A stretch of 64,000 nucleotides of DNA from Betaproteobacteria bacterium (lineage in GTDB: Bacteria > Pseudomonadota > Gammaproteobacteria > Burkholderiales > Rhodocyclaceae): NCBI GenBank assembly GCA_020621865.1, contig JAHRYW010000004.1:124001-188000 (forward strand). The letters run 5' to 3'. The translations under genes were made by a program, and so were the position numbers. Positions 44,646-53,995 of this stretch are shown piece by piece (position 1 is the stretch's first letter; each line of letters opens with the position of its first letter). Under the pieces are notes generated by a model. The model saw nothing but the letters and a program-made list of their open reading frames with translations. It searched no databases and was not told the DNA's origin.

Positions 44646-45383
44646 TCAATCCTCGATTTCTGCCGCGCTGTAGTTCTTCAACCGCTTCTCGGCGGCAACG
44701 CCGAGGATCTTCAGCAGCCAGGGCGGCGGCGATTCGACCATGGCGACCTGGAAGGGGCGCAGGATATCGAGCGCCGGCCCGCCGTCGGGCAGCTTGATTG
44801 GATAGATGTCGGCGCGGATGACCTTGGCTGCCGCCGGGCCACCGATCGACACGACATAGCAGACGTGGCAATCGCCGATCAGCCGGGCGCGCCACAGGTT
44901 GCGGTCGTCGGCGAATTCGGCGTCCATCGTGTCGCGGATATCGACCAGCCGGATTTCGCTCGGCGACACCTGGTAGACCAGAAAGCGCAGGCAGGAACCG
45001 AAGTGGCCGGACAGCGTGTCGCCCCGGTCGGAAGCGATGGCGATGCGCACCGAGCCAGGCATCTCGCCGTCCTCGCAGGACTCGATCCGCGGCAGGCTGT
45101 CGTCGCCCTGCGTCTCGCCCCACAGGATGCGCACGGCCAGCTTCATCGCCTCCAGGCCGATGCCGATATCCTCGCCATCCTCCTCGCCGTCGGCGCTGGC
45201 GAAACCGGTCTTCAGCATGGTCACCGTCACCTGGCGCAGCTTGTCTTCGTCGATTTCCTCGCCAAGGCGGCGTTGCAACAATTCGATCAGCGCCGGCAGG
45301 CTGGCCTTGGGCATGGCCCGCGCCGCCAGCGCGATGCGCAGCGCCGCCTCGCGGGTCACCGGCGGTTTCCTGGTTTCTTCCAT
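44646..45383 (-). CDS. nafY: Nitrogenase accessory factor NafY-like protein
   Basis: The 245-residue length is that of NafY. The N-terminal helical domain (TREAALRIALAARAMPKASLPALIELL) resembles the SAM-like NafY N-domain that binds apo-dinitrogenase; the C-terminal half is the NifX/NifB-type cofactor-binding domain (VRIAIASDRGDTLSGHFGSCLRFLVYQVS; LIGDCHVCYVVSIGGPAAAKVIRA). NafY holds FeMo-cofactor or apo-NifDK during maturation. A sigma-54 promoter lies about 50 nt before the ATG and a TGT-N10-ACA site about 100 bp further up. No nif structural genes are in the window. Confidence 0.85.
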   Translation of the reverse strand: MEETRKPPVTREAALRIALAARAMPKASLPALIELLQRRLGEEIDEDKLRQVTVTMLKTGFASADGEEDGEDIGIGLEAMKLAVRILWGETQGDDSLPRIESCEDGEMPGSVRIAIASDRGDTLSGHFGSCLRFLVYQVSPSEIRLVDIRDTMDAEFADDRNLWRARLIGDCHVCYVVSIGGPAAAKVIRADIYPIKLPDGGPALDILRPFQVAMVESPPPWLLKILGVAAEKRLKNYSAAEIED

Positions 45384-45433
45384 GATTTTCTCCGTGCTTG
45401 GGGTTGGGGTGTTCTAGCGTTTTATCCGCCCCT

Positions 45434-45449
45434 TGCAGAGATGGTGCCA
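45434..45449 (-). promoter_or_regulatory. Sigma-54 promoter of nafY
   Basis: The minus strand reads TGGCACCATCTCTGCA: GG and GC are exactly 10 nt apart and TGGCAC plus TGCA match consensus. The ATG of nafY lies about 50 nt downstream. Confidence 0.85.
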
Positions 45450-45546
45450 GCCGGCTTAAGTTACCCGCCATTGCGGCCAACTGGCTGATTCCACGCCGGC
45501 ACGAGCCTTGCTGAATCGAGCCCGAACCCCAGGAAAACCCCCCACC

Positions 45547-47211
45547 GTGTCGGATATCTCACAAAACGCCGCCCTCCTGCTCGCCTACCACGCGCGCACC
45601 AAGCACCGCTTCGACGCCTATGCCGAAGGCCCCGGCCAGCTCGACTGGGACGCCCAGCCGGCGCCGTTTCGCCACTACCCCGGCGCCCCGGTGCTGGAAC
45701 TGCCGCTCGCCGCCGACCGTTTCGAGCAATGCTACGGTCAGCTGCAAAAAACGCCCGAAATCGAAATTCCGCCCGACCTCGCCAGCCTCGGCGCCCTGCT
45801 CGAACTGAGCTTCGGGATTTCCGCCTGGAAAAGCTGGGGGCCGAGCCGCTGGGCGCTGCGCTGCAATCCCTCGTCGGGCAACCTGCACCCGGTCGAAGCC
45901 TGGGTGCTGAGCGCCGGCCTGCCCGGCATCGCCGACGGCCTGCACCACTACGACCCGGAACAGCACGCCCTCGAGGGGCGCGCCCAACGCCCGGCCGAGG
46001 GCGGCCGCTGGCTGGCCGTCGGGCTAAGCAGCGCAATGTGGCGCGAAGCCTGGAAATACGGCGAGCGCGCCTTCCGCTACTGCCAGCTCGACGTCGGCCA
46101 CGCCATCGCGGCCCTGTCCTACGCCGCCGCCCTGCTCGGCTGGCAGGTCGAAGCGCTGGCCGTCCCCGGCGCCATGCTGGCCCATTGCCTCGGCCTCGAC
46201 CGCGCAGACGACTTTCCGCCCTCGCGCTACGCCTTCACCGACGCCGAGGAACCGGAAATCCTGCTCGCCATCCGGGCACCCGGCCTCGGCAACCTGCCGG
46301 CCGATCTGCCAGACTGGCTGGCCGGCGCCGACTGGCAAGGCCAGCCGACCCGCATCGACCCCGCGCCCGGCTACCGCTGGCCGGCCGTCGACCAGGCCGC
46401 CGCAGCCAGCCGAATGCCGCCGCCGGCCCAAATGCTACGGTCACCGGCAAAAAAAGCCCAAAATCCAAATTTCCCCGACCTGCCGCCGCACCCGACGCCG
46501 GCCGGCGCCGCGCAAATCATCCGCCAACGCCGTAGCGGCCAGCGCTTCGACCCGAAATGCACGCTCGACAAGGCCGCCTTCTACCGGATGCTCGACGCCA
46601 CGCTGCCCCGCCCGCTGGCGCCCTTCACGGCGCAGGAAGCCGCGCCGGCCATTGACCTGCTGCTCTTCGTGCTGCGCGTCGACGGCCTGCCGAGCGGCCT
46701 CTACCTGCTGCCGCGCACGCCGGCCGGGGCGGCCGAACTGCCCGGTGAACTCGGCACAAGCGACGAGCGCTTCGCCGGCCGCTGCCCGGTCGCCGATGTC
46801 GATCCCGACTGCCCGCCACACCTCGGCCTGATCCTGCTCGCCGCCCTCGGCCTGCCGGAAGTCCAGCGCCTGGCCCGCGCCCTCTCCTGCCACCAGGACA
46901 TCGCAGCGACCAGCGCCTTCTCGCTCGGCATGCTCGGCGATTTCTCGGCCATCGCCGACGACGGCTACGCCTACCGCGCCCTGCTGCGCGAAGCCGGCCT
47001 GGTCGGCCAGGTGCTCTACCTCGAAGCCGAAGCCGCCGGCGTGCGCGGCACCGGCATCGGCTGCTTCTTCGACGACCCGGTGCACCAGGCCTTCGGCCTC
47101 GCCGGCGAGCGCTGGCAGAGCGTCTATCACTTCACCGTCGGTACGCCGGTCATCGACCTCCGCATCGAAACCGGCCCGCCCTACCCCCAACGTCATCCGG
47201 AAACCCCATGA
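45547..47211 (+). CDS. SagB-type protein with two nitroreductase-fold domains
   Basis: From the GTG at 45547 the protein has 554 residues. Two flavin nitroreductase/SagB-like domains are in tandem: the first about residues 75-265 (SFGISAWKSWGPSRWALRCNPSSGNLHPVEAW is the FMN-site block, positions about 87-118), the second about 320-545 (RQRRSGQRFDP and GIGCFFDDPVHQAF). SagB-type enzymes oxidise azolines in peptide cofactors, but here no YcaO, precursor or radical SAM partner is near, so another redox role is more likely. Two dispersed elements (copies 8 and 9) lie in the linkers before domain 1 and between the domains. Start choice: a frame from 45508 would add 13 residues. Confidence 0.85.
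   Translation: MSDISQNAALLLAYHARTKHRFDAYAEGPGQLDWDAQPAPFRHYPGAPVLELPLAADRFEQCYGQLQKTPEIEIPPDLASLGALLELSFGISAWKSWGPSRWALRCNPSSGNLHPVEAWVLSAGLPGIADGLHHYDPEQHALEGRAQRPAEGGRWLAVGLSSAMWREAWKYGERAFRYCQLDVGHAIAALSYAAALLGWQVEALAVPGAMLAHCLGLDRADDFPPSRYAFTDAEEPEILLAIRAPGLGNLPADLPDWLAGADWQGQPTRIDPAPGYRWPAVDQAAAASRMPPPAQMLRSPAKKAQNPNFPDLPPHPTPAGAAQIIRQRRSGQRFDPKCTLDKAAFYRMLDATLPRPLAPFTAQEAAPAIDLLLFVLRVDGLPSGLYLLPRTPAGAAELPGELGTSDERFAGRCPVADVDPDCPPHLGLILLAALGLPEVQRLARALSCHQDIAATSAFSLGMLGDFSAIADDGYAYRALLREAGLVGQVLYLEAEAAGVRGTGIGCFFDDPVHQAFGLAGERWQSVYHFTVGTPVIDLRIETGPPYPQRHPETP
45548..45563. promoter_or_regulatory. NifA-type upstream activator site for nafY
   Basis: TGT (45548-45550), 10 nt, ACA (45561-45563). 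It lies about 100 bp upstream of the nafY -24 box, the normal distance, and overlaps the start codon of the divergent nitroreductase gene, so NifA binding could also affect that gene. Confidence 0.7.
45728..45770 (-). repeat. Dispersed core/A-tract element, copy 8 (inside the SagB-type gene)
   Basis: The minus strand reads GGAATTTCGATTTCGGGC, GTTTTTTGCAGCT, then GACCGTAGCATTG. The host gene reads it as CYGQLQKTPEIEIP, in the region before the first flavin domain. Confidence 0.88.
46430..46474 (-). repeat. Dispersed core/A-tract element, copy 9 (second copy in the SagB-type gene)
   Basis: The minus strand reads GGAAATTTGGATTTTGGGC, TTTTTTTGCCGGT, then GACCGTAGCATTT: a near-consensus copy. The host gene reads it as QMLRSPAKKAQNPNF, exactly in the linker between the two flavin domains, in a different frame from copy 8. 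Confidence 0.92.
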
Positions 47212-47654
47212 GTCCAACCCTCGCCGCCTTTCTCGAACACCACGGCTTTGCCCCTGACAATCTCTCCGCCCTCCAGGCCGACGGCCGTTTCACACCGCTG
47301 ATGCGCGCCGCCAAGGAAGGCCGGCTGGAGATCGTCGAGGAATTGCTGCACCATGGCGCCGACCTGGCCGTGACCAACACCGACGGCTGCAACGCCCTGT
47401 GGCTGGCCTGCTACAACGGCGACCACGGCATCATCCAGACCCTGATCAACGCCGGCATCGACCTCGACCAGCAAAACGGCAACGGCGCCAGCGCCCTGAT
47501 GTACGTCGCCTCGAACAGCAAGCCCGACCTGGTCAAACTGCTGCTCGCCAAAGGCGCCGACCCGACGTTGAAGAACTTCGACGATTTCACGGCGCTCGAC
47601 TTGGCCGCCTCGGTGGATTGCCTGCGCCTACTGCGGCCGAGCGCCCGGGATTAA
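47208..47654 (+). CDS. Ankyrin-repeat protein
   Basis: This 148-residue protein carries three or four ankyrin repeats (DGRFTPLMRAAKEGRLEIVEELLHHGA; GCNALWLACYNGDHGIIQTLINAG; GASALMYVASNSKPDLVKLLLAKGA, roughly 33-aa spacing from residue 24). It has no signal peptide. The ATG overlaps the stop of the SagB-type gene, so the two are translationally coupled and the protein may bind or protect that enzyme; such pairing with oxidoreductases is inference. Confidence 0.9.
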   Translation: MSPTLAAFLEHHGFAPDNLSALQADGRFTPLMRAAKEGRLEIVEELLHHGADLAVTNTDGCNALWLACYNGDHGIIQTLINAGIDLDQQNGNGASALMYVASNSKPDLVKLLLAKGADPTLKNFDDFTALDLAASVDCLRLLRPSARD

Positions 47655-47737
47655 ATCGCCAGCCCCGCCCGGCGGCCCGCGCGCTGCGTTGGATAATGTG
47701 GAAGAATGTAGATTCCTAGTCGCTGCACACCACCACC

Positions 47738-50562
47738 ATGACGCCCGGCATCCCGCCGCTTGATTTCCCGGACAATCGCGAAAGCGTCGATTACTGCTCG
47801 AAGGCCTTCGATCAGGCCTCGACCGGCATGGCCATCGTCGCTCCGGGTGGCCGCGTGCTGCGCGCCAACCAGCGCCTCGGTGAAATGTTCGGCCTGCCGC
47901 CGCAGGCGCTGCTCGAAAAGAGCTGGCAGGAACTCACCCCGCGCGAAGAACTGGAGCGCGACCTCGAATTCCTCCCCCGCCTGCTGGCCGGCGACATCGA
48001 GAGCTACGAGCGCGACAAGCAATACCTGCGCGCCGACGGCAGCCGCTTCTGGGGGCACCTGAAAGTCCGCCTGGTACGCGACAGCCGGGGCCAACCGGAT
48101 TTCTTCGTTTCCCTGATCGAAGATGTCACCGAGCGCAAGCGGGTCGAGCAGAACCTGCTCGAATCCGAGCAACGCTACCGCCAGCTCTTCGAAAACATGA
48201 GCGCCGGCTTCGTTCTCTTCGAAGTCGTCGAAGACGCGCAAGGGGCCCCCATCGACCTGATCATCGTCGCCGCCAACCGGGGTTTCGAACAGGCGACCGG
48301 CCTCAACACCGAGCAGGCCGTCGGCCGGCGCCTGAAGGAAATGCTGCCCGGCCTGGAAGCGGACGCCACCGACTGGATCGGCATCTACGGGCAAGTGGCG
48401 CTGACCGGCCAACCTCGCCGCTTCGAGCAGGGCTCCGAACTGCTCGGCGCCCTCTACGCAGTCAACGCCTACAACGCCGGGCCGAAACGCTGCGGCGTGA
48501 CCTTCGAGGACATCACCGAGCGCAAACGCTCGGAACTCGCGCTGGAGAACCGCGAAAAGCAGCTCCGCTTCGTCCTCCAGGGCTCCGAACTCGGCTTCTG
48601 GGACTGGGACATCACCAGCGGCACCGTCTATCGCAACGAGCGCTGGGCAACCATGCTCGGCTACACCCACGAGGAAATCCAGCAGACGCCCAAGCAGTGG
48701 ACCGACTTCATCCATCCCGACGATCGCGCCAGCGCCTGGGACTCGATCAACGCCGTGCTCGAAGGGCGCTCGGCCATGCACCGGCTCGAATACCGGATGC
48801 TGTACAAGGACGGCAGCATCCGCTGGATACTCGACCAGGCCGGCGTCACCCAGCGCGATGCTGATGGCCGGCCAATCCGCATGTGCGGCACCCACACCGA
48901 CATCACCGCCGACAAACAGGCCCAGCAGATCCTCAAGGACAGCGAGGCGCGCCACCGCCACCTGGTGGAGAACCTGCCCGACATCGTCTACACCTACTCG
49001 GTCCGGCGCGGCGGCATCTATTACTCGCCACGCGCCGCCGACATCTTCGGCCAGCCGCTGGACTATCTCCTCAGCCACCCCCTCCATTGGCACGATGCCA
49101 TCCACCCGGACGACCAGGGGCGTGTTCAGGAAGCCATCGCGCAACTGCTCGCCGACCAGACGCCCTTCCGGCTGGAATACCGCGTCCTCGACGCCAGCGG
49201 CCGCTGGCGCTGGCTGTTCGACCGCTCCATCGGGACGCGGACGGGCGACGACGAAGTGCTGATCGACGGGCTAGCCATGGACATCACCGAGACCAAGGCA
49301 ATCCAGGAAGAACTGGCCACCCATCGCCACCACCTCGAACGCCTGGTCGCCGACCGCACCCGGGAACTGGTCGCCGCCAAGAACCAGGCGGAAACCGCCA
49401 ATATCGCCAAGACCGCCTTCCTGGCCAACATGAGCCACGAGATCCGGACGCCCCTGAACGCCGTCCTCGGCATGACGCACCTGCTCCGCCGCACCAAGGT
49501 CACCGACCTGCAAGCCGACAAGCTCGACAAGATCGAAGCGGCCGGCGTCCATCTGCTGGAAATCATCAATACCGTGCTCGACCTGTCCAAGATCGAAGCC
49601 GGCAAGTTTTCGCTGGCCGAGGAAGCCATCGATATCGATGAGATGACCGCCAACTGCCTGGACATGATCGCCGCCAAGGCCAGGGCCAAGGGGCTGGCGC
49701 TGACCGCCGATGCCGACCCCGTCCCGGCCGGCCTGGTCGGCGACCGGACCCGCTTGCAGCAGGCCCTGCTCAACTACCTGTCCAACGCCGTCAAATTCAC
49801 CGAGCGCGGCACGATCGCCCTGCGCACCCGCCTCGTCGAGCAGACGCCGACCACAGTCCTGCTTCGCTTCGAGGTCAGCGACAGCGGCCCGGGCATCGAC
49901 CCGGAAGCCCTCCCCCGGCTGTTCTCCGCCTTCGAGCAGGCCGACAACTCGATTACCCGGAAATACGGCGGCACCGGCCTCGGACTGGCCATTACCCGAA
50001 AAATCGCCCAGCTGATGGGCGGCGATGCCGGCGTCGACACCATACGCGGCCAAGGCAGCACCTTCTGGCTGACCGCGCGGCTGAACAAAAGCACTGCCAG
50101 CCAGGAAGCTGCCGCCCACCCGACCGACAACCCCGAAGACATCCTGCGCCGCGACTTCACCGGCACCCGCATCCTGCTGGCCGACGACGAACAGATCAAC
50201 CGCGAAGTCACCCAAGCCCTGCTCGATGAAACCGGCCTCGTCGTCGACACCGCCGAAGACGGCGAACAGGCCCTGCGCCTGGCGCAGAAAACCCCCTACG
50301 CGCTGATCCTGATGGACATGCAGATGCCGACATGGATGGCCTGCAAGCCACCGAACAAATCCGCCGCCTGCCCCGCCTGCAACACACGCCGATCCTGGCC
50401 ATGACGGCCAACGCCTTCACCGAGGACAGGCAGCACTGCCTGGCAGCCGGCATGGACGACTTCATCACCAAACCCGTAGACCCGGCCATCCTGTTTGCGA
50501 CCTTGCTGCACTGGCTGCAGAAAGCCGGCGAGAGGTCTGCCAGCAGCCTGGATATCAGCTAA
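47738..50562 (+). pseudogene. Hybrid PAS sensor histidine kinase with a frameshift in its receiver
   Basis: The frame runs 47738-50404 and then continues as 50332-50562 in another frame. Domains: four PAS units (about residues 10-125, 130-265, 270-395, 400-530, with three ending in VTERK/ITERK/ITADK-type motifs), HisKA with ANMSHEIRTPLN (about 566-577), HATPase with NYLSNAVKF and GTGLGLAI, then a receiver with phospho-Asp in LILMDMQMP. At 50328-50331 one base is missing relative to the expected MP-x-MDGLQATEQI, so the last ~75 residues, including the KP lysine (FITKPVDP), are out of frame. Either a real mutation or a sequencing error; the kinase core is intact. Confidence 0.88.
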
Positions 50563-50705
50563 ATTCTGGCCACTCCAGGAAGACGATGCTCGACCAGGCC
50601 CGGTCGATAGTGTCTTATCGAATGCTGAAGAGCATGGCATGACATCAAGTGAAGACAGCGCCAGTGTATACTTTTGGCATATCAATCAATGCTACCAGTG
50701 TGCTC

Positions 50706-51704
50706 ATGGCCATTCTCAGATGCAACAAATGCGGCTTGCTTGCCGAACAAGTCGACACCCATGCTGGACATGAAATCACCTGTCCGAAATGCGGCACTTT
50801 GGCTATGGTCTATCCGACCCTGTTCTTTATCGAGAAATTACTCGACAAGTATTTTGTTGCTCAACGCGAACTGATCGCTCTTAAATCCCGCCCTGCCACT
50901 CGAACTGCGACAGACCTTCCGGCGACCCAAGCCGCGCCCTTGCTGCATACAGAGATCGATCTCGGCAATACCGACAAACTTGCCACCGAGTTGCAACATG
51001 GACCGATATACGACTGGTTCCACAAAAAGCAGATCAAGGTCCAGGCCGACATGCGAAGCGTCGACACCAGTGGCTTTTTCGACGAAGTGGCCGAAGCCAT
51101 CGGCGGCAATCTTGAATTGTTCAAAGAGGTGATCGAGCGCCTCCGCTGGTCTCAACAGAAAGACCACTCCAGCGCCACCATACGCCTCGATAAGAGATCA
51201 CCGGAGGAAGCCAAGGCACTGTCCAGTTTCTGTCAGCAGTTGTACGACTTCTCTTTTGTCGCCAAGTGCTTCCACAACAAACCGGAAAACAATATCCGTC
51301 TGATCCTGCAGACCGCGCCAGCCATCCGCCGATTCTTCGACGGCGAGTGGCTGGAATGGCACGCCTTGATGTGTTGTCTGCGCTACGCAAAGGAGCGTAA
51401 CCGCCGATTCTCCTGCGCCCGAGGGCTGGAAATATCGCTCGCCAATGACGACCGCTACGAACTGGATGTTTTCATGCTAATCGATGGGAATACGCCAATT
51501 TGCATCGAGTGCAAGAGTGGCGAATTCCGCCAGAATATCGACCGCTATCTGGCGCTACGCAAGCGTTTGGGTATTAGTGGCAAGAACTTCGTAATGTGCG
51601 TTGCGGGGCTAAGCGACGAAAACACCAAGGCATTTTCTGCAATGTACGACTTGGCCTTCGTCAATGAGCGTGGGCTGGCCGAACATCTTGGCCGCTTGTT
51701 CTAG
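50706..51704 (+). CDS. Zinc-ribbon plus PD-(D/E)XK nuclease-like protein
   Basis: From the ATG at 50706 the protein has 332 residues. It begins with a zinc ribbon (Cys6-x2-Cys9 and Cys26-x2-Cys29), a variable middle, a WLEW motif (FFDGEWLEWHALM) and a C-terminal restriction-endonuclease-like core: Asp254 in ELDVFML, then Glu268-x-Lys270 in ICIECKSG. The WLE and ELDV/ECKSG pattern is like DUF1887 nucleases (Card1/Can2 type), but there is no CARF domain. The gene is visibly less GC-rich than its neighbours and stands alone, with a TATACT box at about 50667 upstream, suggesting transfer. The longer frame from 50649 would start above this box. Confidence 0.72.
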   Translation: MAILRCNKCGLLAEQVDTHAGHEITCPKCGTLAMVYPTLFFIEKLLDKYFVAQRELIALKSRPATRTATDLPATQAAPLLHTEIDLGNTDKLATELQHGPIYDWFHKKQIKVQADMRSVDTSGFFDEVAEAIGGNLELFKEVIERLRWSQQKDHSSATIRLDKRSPEEAKALSSFCQQLYDFSFVAKCFHNKPENNIRLILQTAPAIRRFFDGEWLEWHALMCCLRYAKERNRRFSCARGLEISLANDDRYELDVFMLIDGNTPICIECKSGEFRQNIDRYLALRKRLGISGKNFVMCVAGLSDENTKAFSAMYDLAFVNERGLAEHLGRLF

Positions 51705-51707
51705 CGT

Positions 51708-52115
51708 TCAAGCCCAGATTTTGGTCGCCCCGACAGTCAGCAGGCCGAGATAGGTCGCGGTCAGCGAGCCGAGCAGATGCACCGAAGCCAGCCCCAGGGC
51801 CAGCGGTAACTGGCCGGCCAGCAGGCGTTCGACGACTTCGGCCGAGAAGGTCGAAAAAGTGGTCAGGCCACCGAGAAAGCCGGTGATCGCAAACAGCTTC
51901 CAGGCCATCGGAAAATGCGTGTTGGCATGAAACACCCCGACCGCAATGCCGACCAGGTAGCCGCCGAGCAGATTGGCGGCCAGCGTACCGAGCGGCAGCG
52001 CGATGAACAACGGATTGAGCGCAACGCCGAGCAGCCAGCGGGTCCAGGCGCCGAAGGCGGCCCCAAGGCCGACAGCGAGGAAATTCAGCGCGGACAGGTT
52101 ATGCAGGATGGACAT
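51708..52115 (-). CDS. crcB: Fluoride channel Fluc/CrcB
   Basis: This 135-residue protein has four membrane helices and the family motifs GAAFGAWTRWLLG near the N-terminus, NLLGGYLVGI, and GFLGGLTTFSTFSAE holding the Phe box and central Na+ site residues. It works as an antiparallel dimer exporting fluoride. It is convergent with the nuclease-like gene (3 nt apart) and divergent from glnS. No fluoride riboswitch was recognised in the 67-bp leader. Confidence 0.95.
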   Translation of the reverse strand: MSILHNLSALNFLAVGLGAAFGAWTRWLLGVALNPLFIALPLGTLAANLLGGYLVGIAVGVFHANTHFPMAWKLFAITGFLGGLTTFSTFSAEVVERLLAGQLPLALGLASVHLLGSLTATYLGLLTVGATKIWA

Positions 52116-52182
52116 GGCCGAATTCTACCGCCGGGAGCCCCTCTGCCGGTAAAATAGCGCGCTTAATCAAAGAGGTTTTTCC

Positions 52183-53994
52183 GTGAGCAGCCCCAACAAA
52201 CCCGCCGACACCCCCAGCGCGGCCCCCGCCGCCAATTTCATCAGGAATATCGTCGAGGCCGACTTGGCCGCCGGCAAGCACGCCCAGCGCCGCTGGGCCG
52301 GCCAGCCGGGCACCGCCGCCGACCACGCCGCCGCGCCGCTCGATGCCGCGAAAATCCGCACCCGCTTTCCGCCCGAGCCGAACGGCTACCTGCACTTCGG
52401 CCACGCCAAGTCCATCCTGCTCAATTTCGGCCTGGCTAGGCAATATGGCGGCCGCTGCCACCTGCGCTTCGACGACACCAACCCGGAGAAGGAAGAGCAG
52501 GAATACGTCGACGCCATCGTCGATTCGGTCAAATGGCTCGGCTGCTCCTGGGAAGCCGAAGGCGAAACGAACCTCTACCAGGCCTCCAACTATTTCGACT
52601 GGATGGCCCAGTTCGCCGAGTACCTGATCTCGGCCGGCCACGCCTACGTCGACAGCCAGTCGGCCGACGAGATGCGCGCCAACCGCGGCACGCTGACCCA
52701 GCCGGGCAAGGATTCGCCCTTCCGCGGCCGCTCGGTCGCCGAGAACATGGACCTGTTCAAGCGCATGCAGGCCGGCGAGTTCGCCGACGGCACGCACATC
52801 CTGCGCGCCAAGATCGACATGGCGGCACCGAACATCAACCTGCGCGACCCGGCCATCTACCGCATCCGGCACGCCACCCACCACAACACCGGCGACAAGT
52901 GGTGCGTCTATCCGATGTACACCTTCGCCCATCCGATCGAGGATGCACTGGAAAACATCACCCACTCGATCTGCACACTGGAGTTCGAGGATCAACGCCC
53001 GTTCTACGACTGGCTGCTCGAACGCCTGGCCGAAGGCGGCCTGCTGCAGCGCCCGCTGCCGCAGCAGATCGAATTCTCGCGCCTCAACCTGACCTACGTC
53101 GTGCTGTCCAAGCGCAAGCTGATCCAGCTGGTCGAGGAAAAGCACGTCAGCGGCTGGGACGACCCGCGCATGCCGACGCTGGTCGGCGCCCGCCGCCGCG
53201 GCTATTCGGCCGAAGGCTTCCGCCTGTTCGCCGAGCGCATCGGGGTATCCAAGCACGACTCGCTGATCGACTACGTGCTGTTCGAGGACGCCATGCGCGA
53301 GGTGATGAACGAGTCCGACCTGCGCCGCGTCGCCGTGCTCGATCCGCTCAAGCTGATCATCGACAACTACCCGGCCGGCCAGTTCGAGGACTGCTCGGTC
53401 ACCAACCACCCGCTGCATCCAGAGCTCGGCACGCGCACCATGCCCTTCGGCCGCGAGTTGTGGATCGAAGGCGAGGACTTCCAGGAAGTGCCGGAGAAGG
53501 GCTTCCGCCGCCTGTTCCCGGGCAACAAGGCTCGCCTGAAGTACGGTTACATCGTCGAATGCACCGGCTGCGACAAGGACGAAAACGGCAAGGTCATCGC
53601 CGTGCATTGCACCTACCTGCCCGACACCAAGTCCGGCACGCCAGGCGCCGACAGCGTCAAAGTGAAGGGCAATCTGCACTGGGTCTCGGCGGCGCACGCC
53701 TATCCGGCCGAAGTCCGCCTCTACGACCGCCTGTTCAAGGTGCCTGCGCCGGGCGCCCGGCGCGAAGGCGATGCGCCTGAACTGGAGCGCAATTTCCTCG
53801 ACGACCTGAACGCCAATTCCTGCCGGACCATCACTGCCCAGCTCGAAGCCGGCCTGCGCGATGCCCGTCCGGAAGAGCGCTTCCAGTTCGAGCGCCACGG
53901 CTATTTCGTCGCCGACCGCTTCGATTCGAAGCCGGGCACCCCGGTCTTCAACCGGGCCGTGACGCTCAAGGACTCCTGGGGTAAAGGCGTCTGA
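52183..53994 (+). CDS. glnS: Glutaminyl-tRNA synthetase
   Basis: This 603-residue class I synthetase has the HIGH-type motif in PPEPNGYLHFGHAKSI (about residues 61-76) and the KMSKS-type VLSKRKL (about 307-313). The anticodon-binding beta-barrel domains follow. It has the usual ~20-residue N-terminal extension of proteobacteria plus a short Ala/Pro start. GTG start with an AGAGG ribosome site; a TAAAAT -10-like box lies at 52150. Presence of GlnS implies direct Gln-tRNA charging. Confidence 0.97.
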   Translation: MSSPNKPADTPSAAPAANFIRNIVEADLAAGKHAQRRWAGQPGTAADHAAAPLDAAKIRTRFPPEPNGYLHFGHAKSILLNFGLARQYGGRCHLRFDDTNPEKEEQEYVDAIVDSVKWLGCSWEAEGETNLYQASNYFDWMAQFAEYLISAGHAYVDSQSADEMRANRGTLTQPGKDSPFRGRSVAENMDLFKRMQAGEFADGTHILRAKIDMAAPNINLRDPAIYRIRHATHHNTGDKWCVYPMYTFAHPIEDALENITHSICTLEFEDQRPFYDWLLERLAEGGLLQRPLPQQIEFSRLNLTYVVLSKRKLIQLVEEKHVSGWDDPRMPTLVGARRRGYSAEGFRLFAERIGVSKHDSLIDYVLFEDAMREVMNESDLRRVAVLDPLKLIIDNYPAGQFEDCSVTNHPLHPELGTRTMPFGRELWIEGEDFQEVPEKGFRRLFPGNKARLKYGYIVECTGCDKDENGKVIAVHCTYLPDTKSGTPGADSVKVKGNLHWVSAAHAYPAEVRLYDRLFKVPAPGARREGDAPELERNFLDDLNANSCRTITAQLEAGLRDARPEERFQFERHGYFVADRFDSKPGTPVFNRAVTLKDSWGKGV

Positions 53995-53995
53995 A

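Noticed and set aside
45547..47654. SagB-type gene as part of a peptide natural-product cluster
   Set aside because: No YcaO, precursor peptide, transporter or protease is near; the tandem flavin protein with an ankyrin partner fits a different redox role.
52116..52182. Possible fluoride riboswitch before crcB
   Set aside because: The 67-bp gap is short and no fluoride-aptamer pattern could be seen on the crcB strand.
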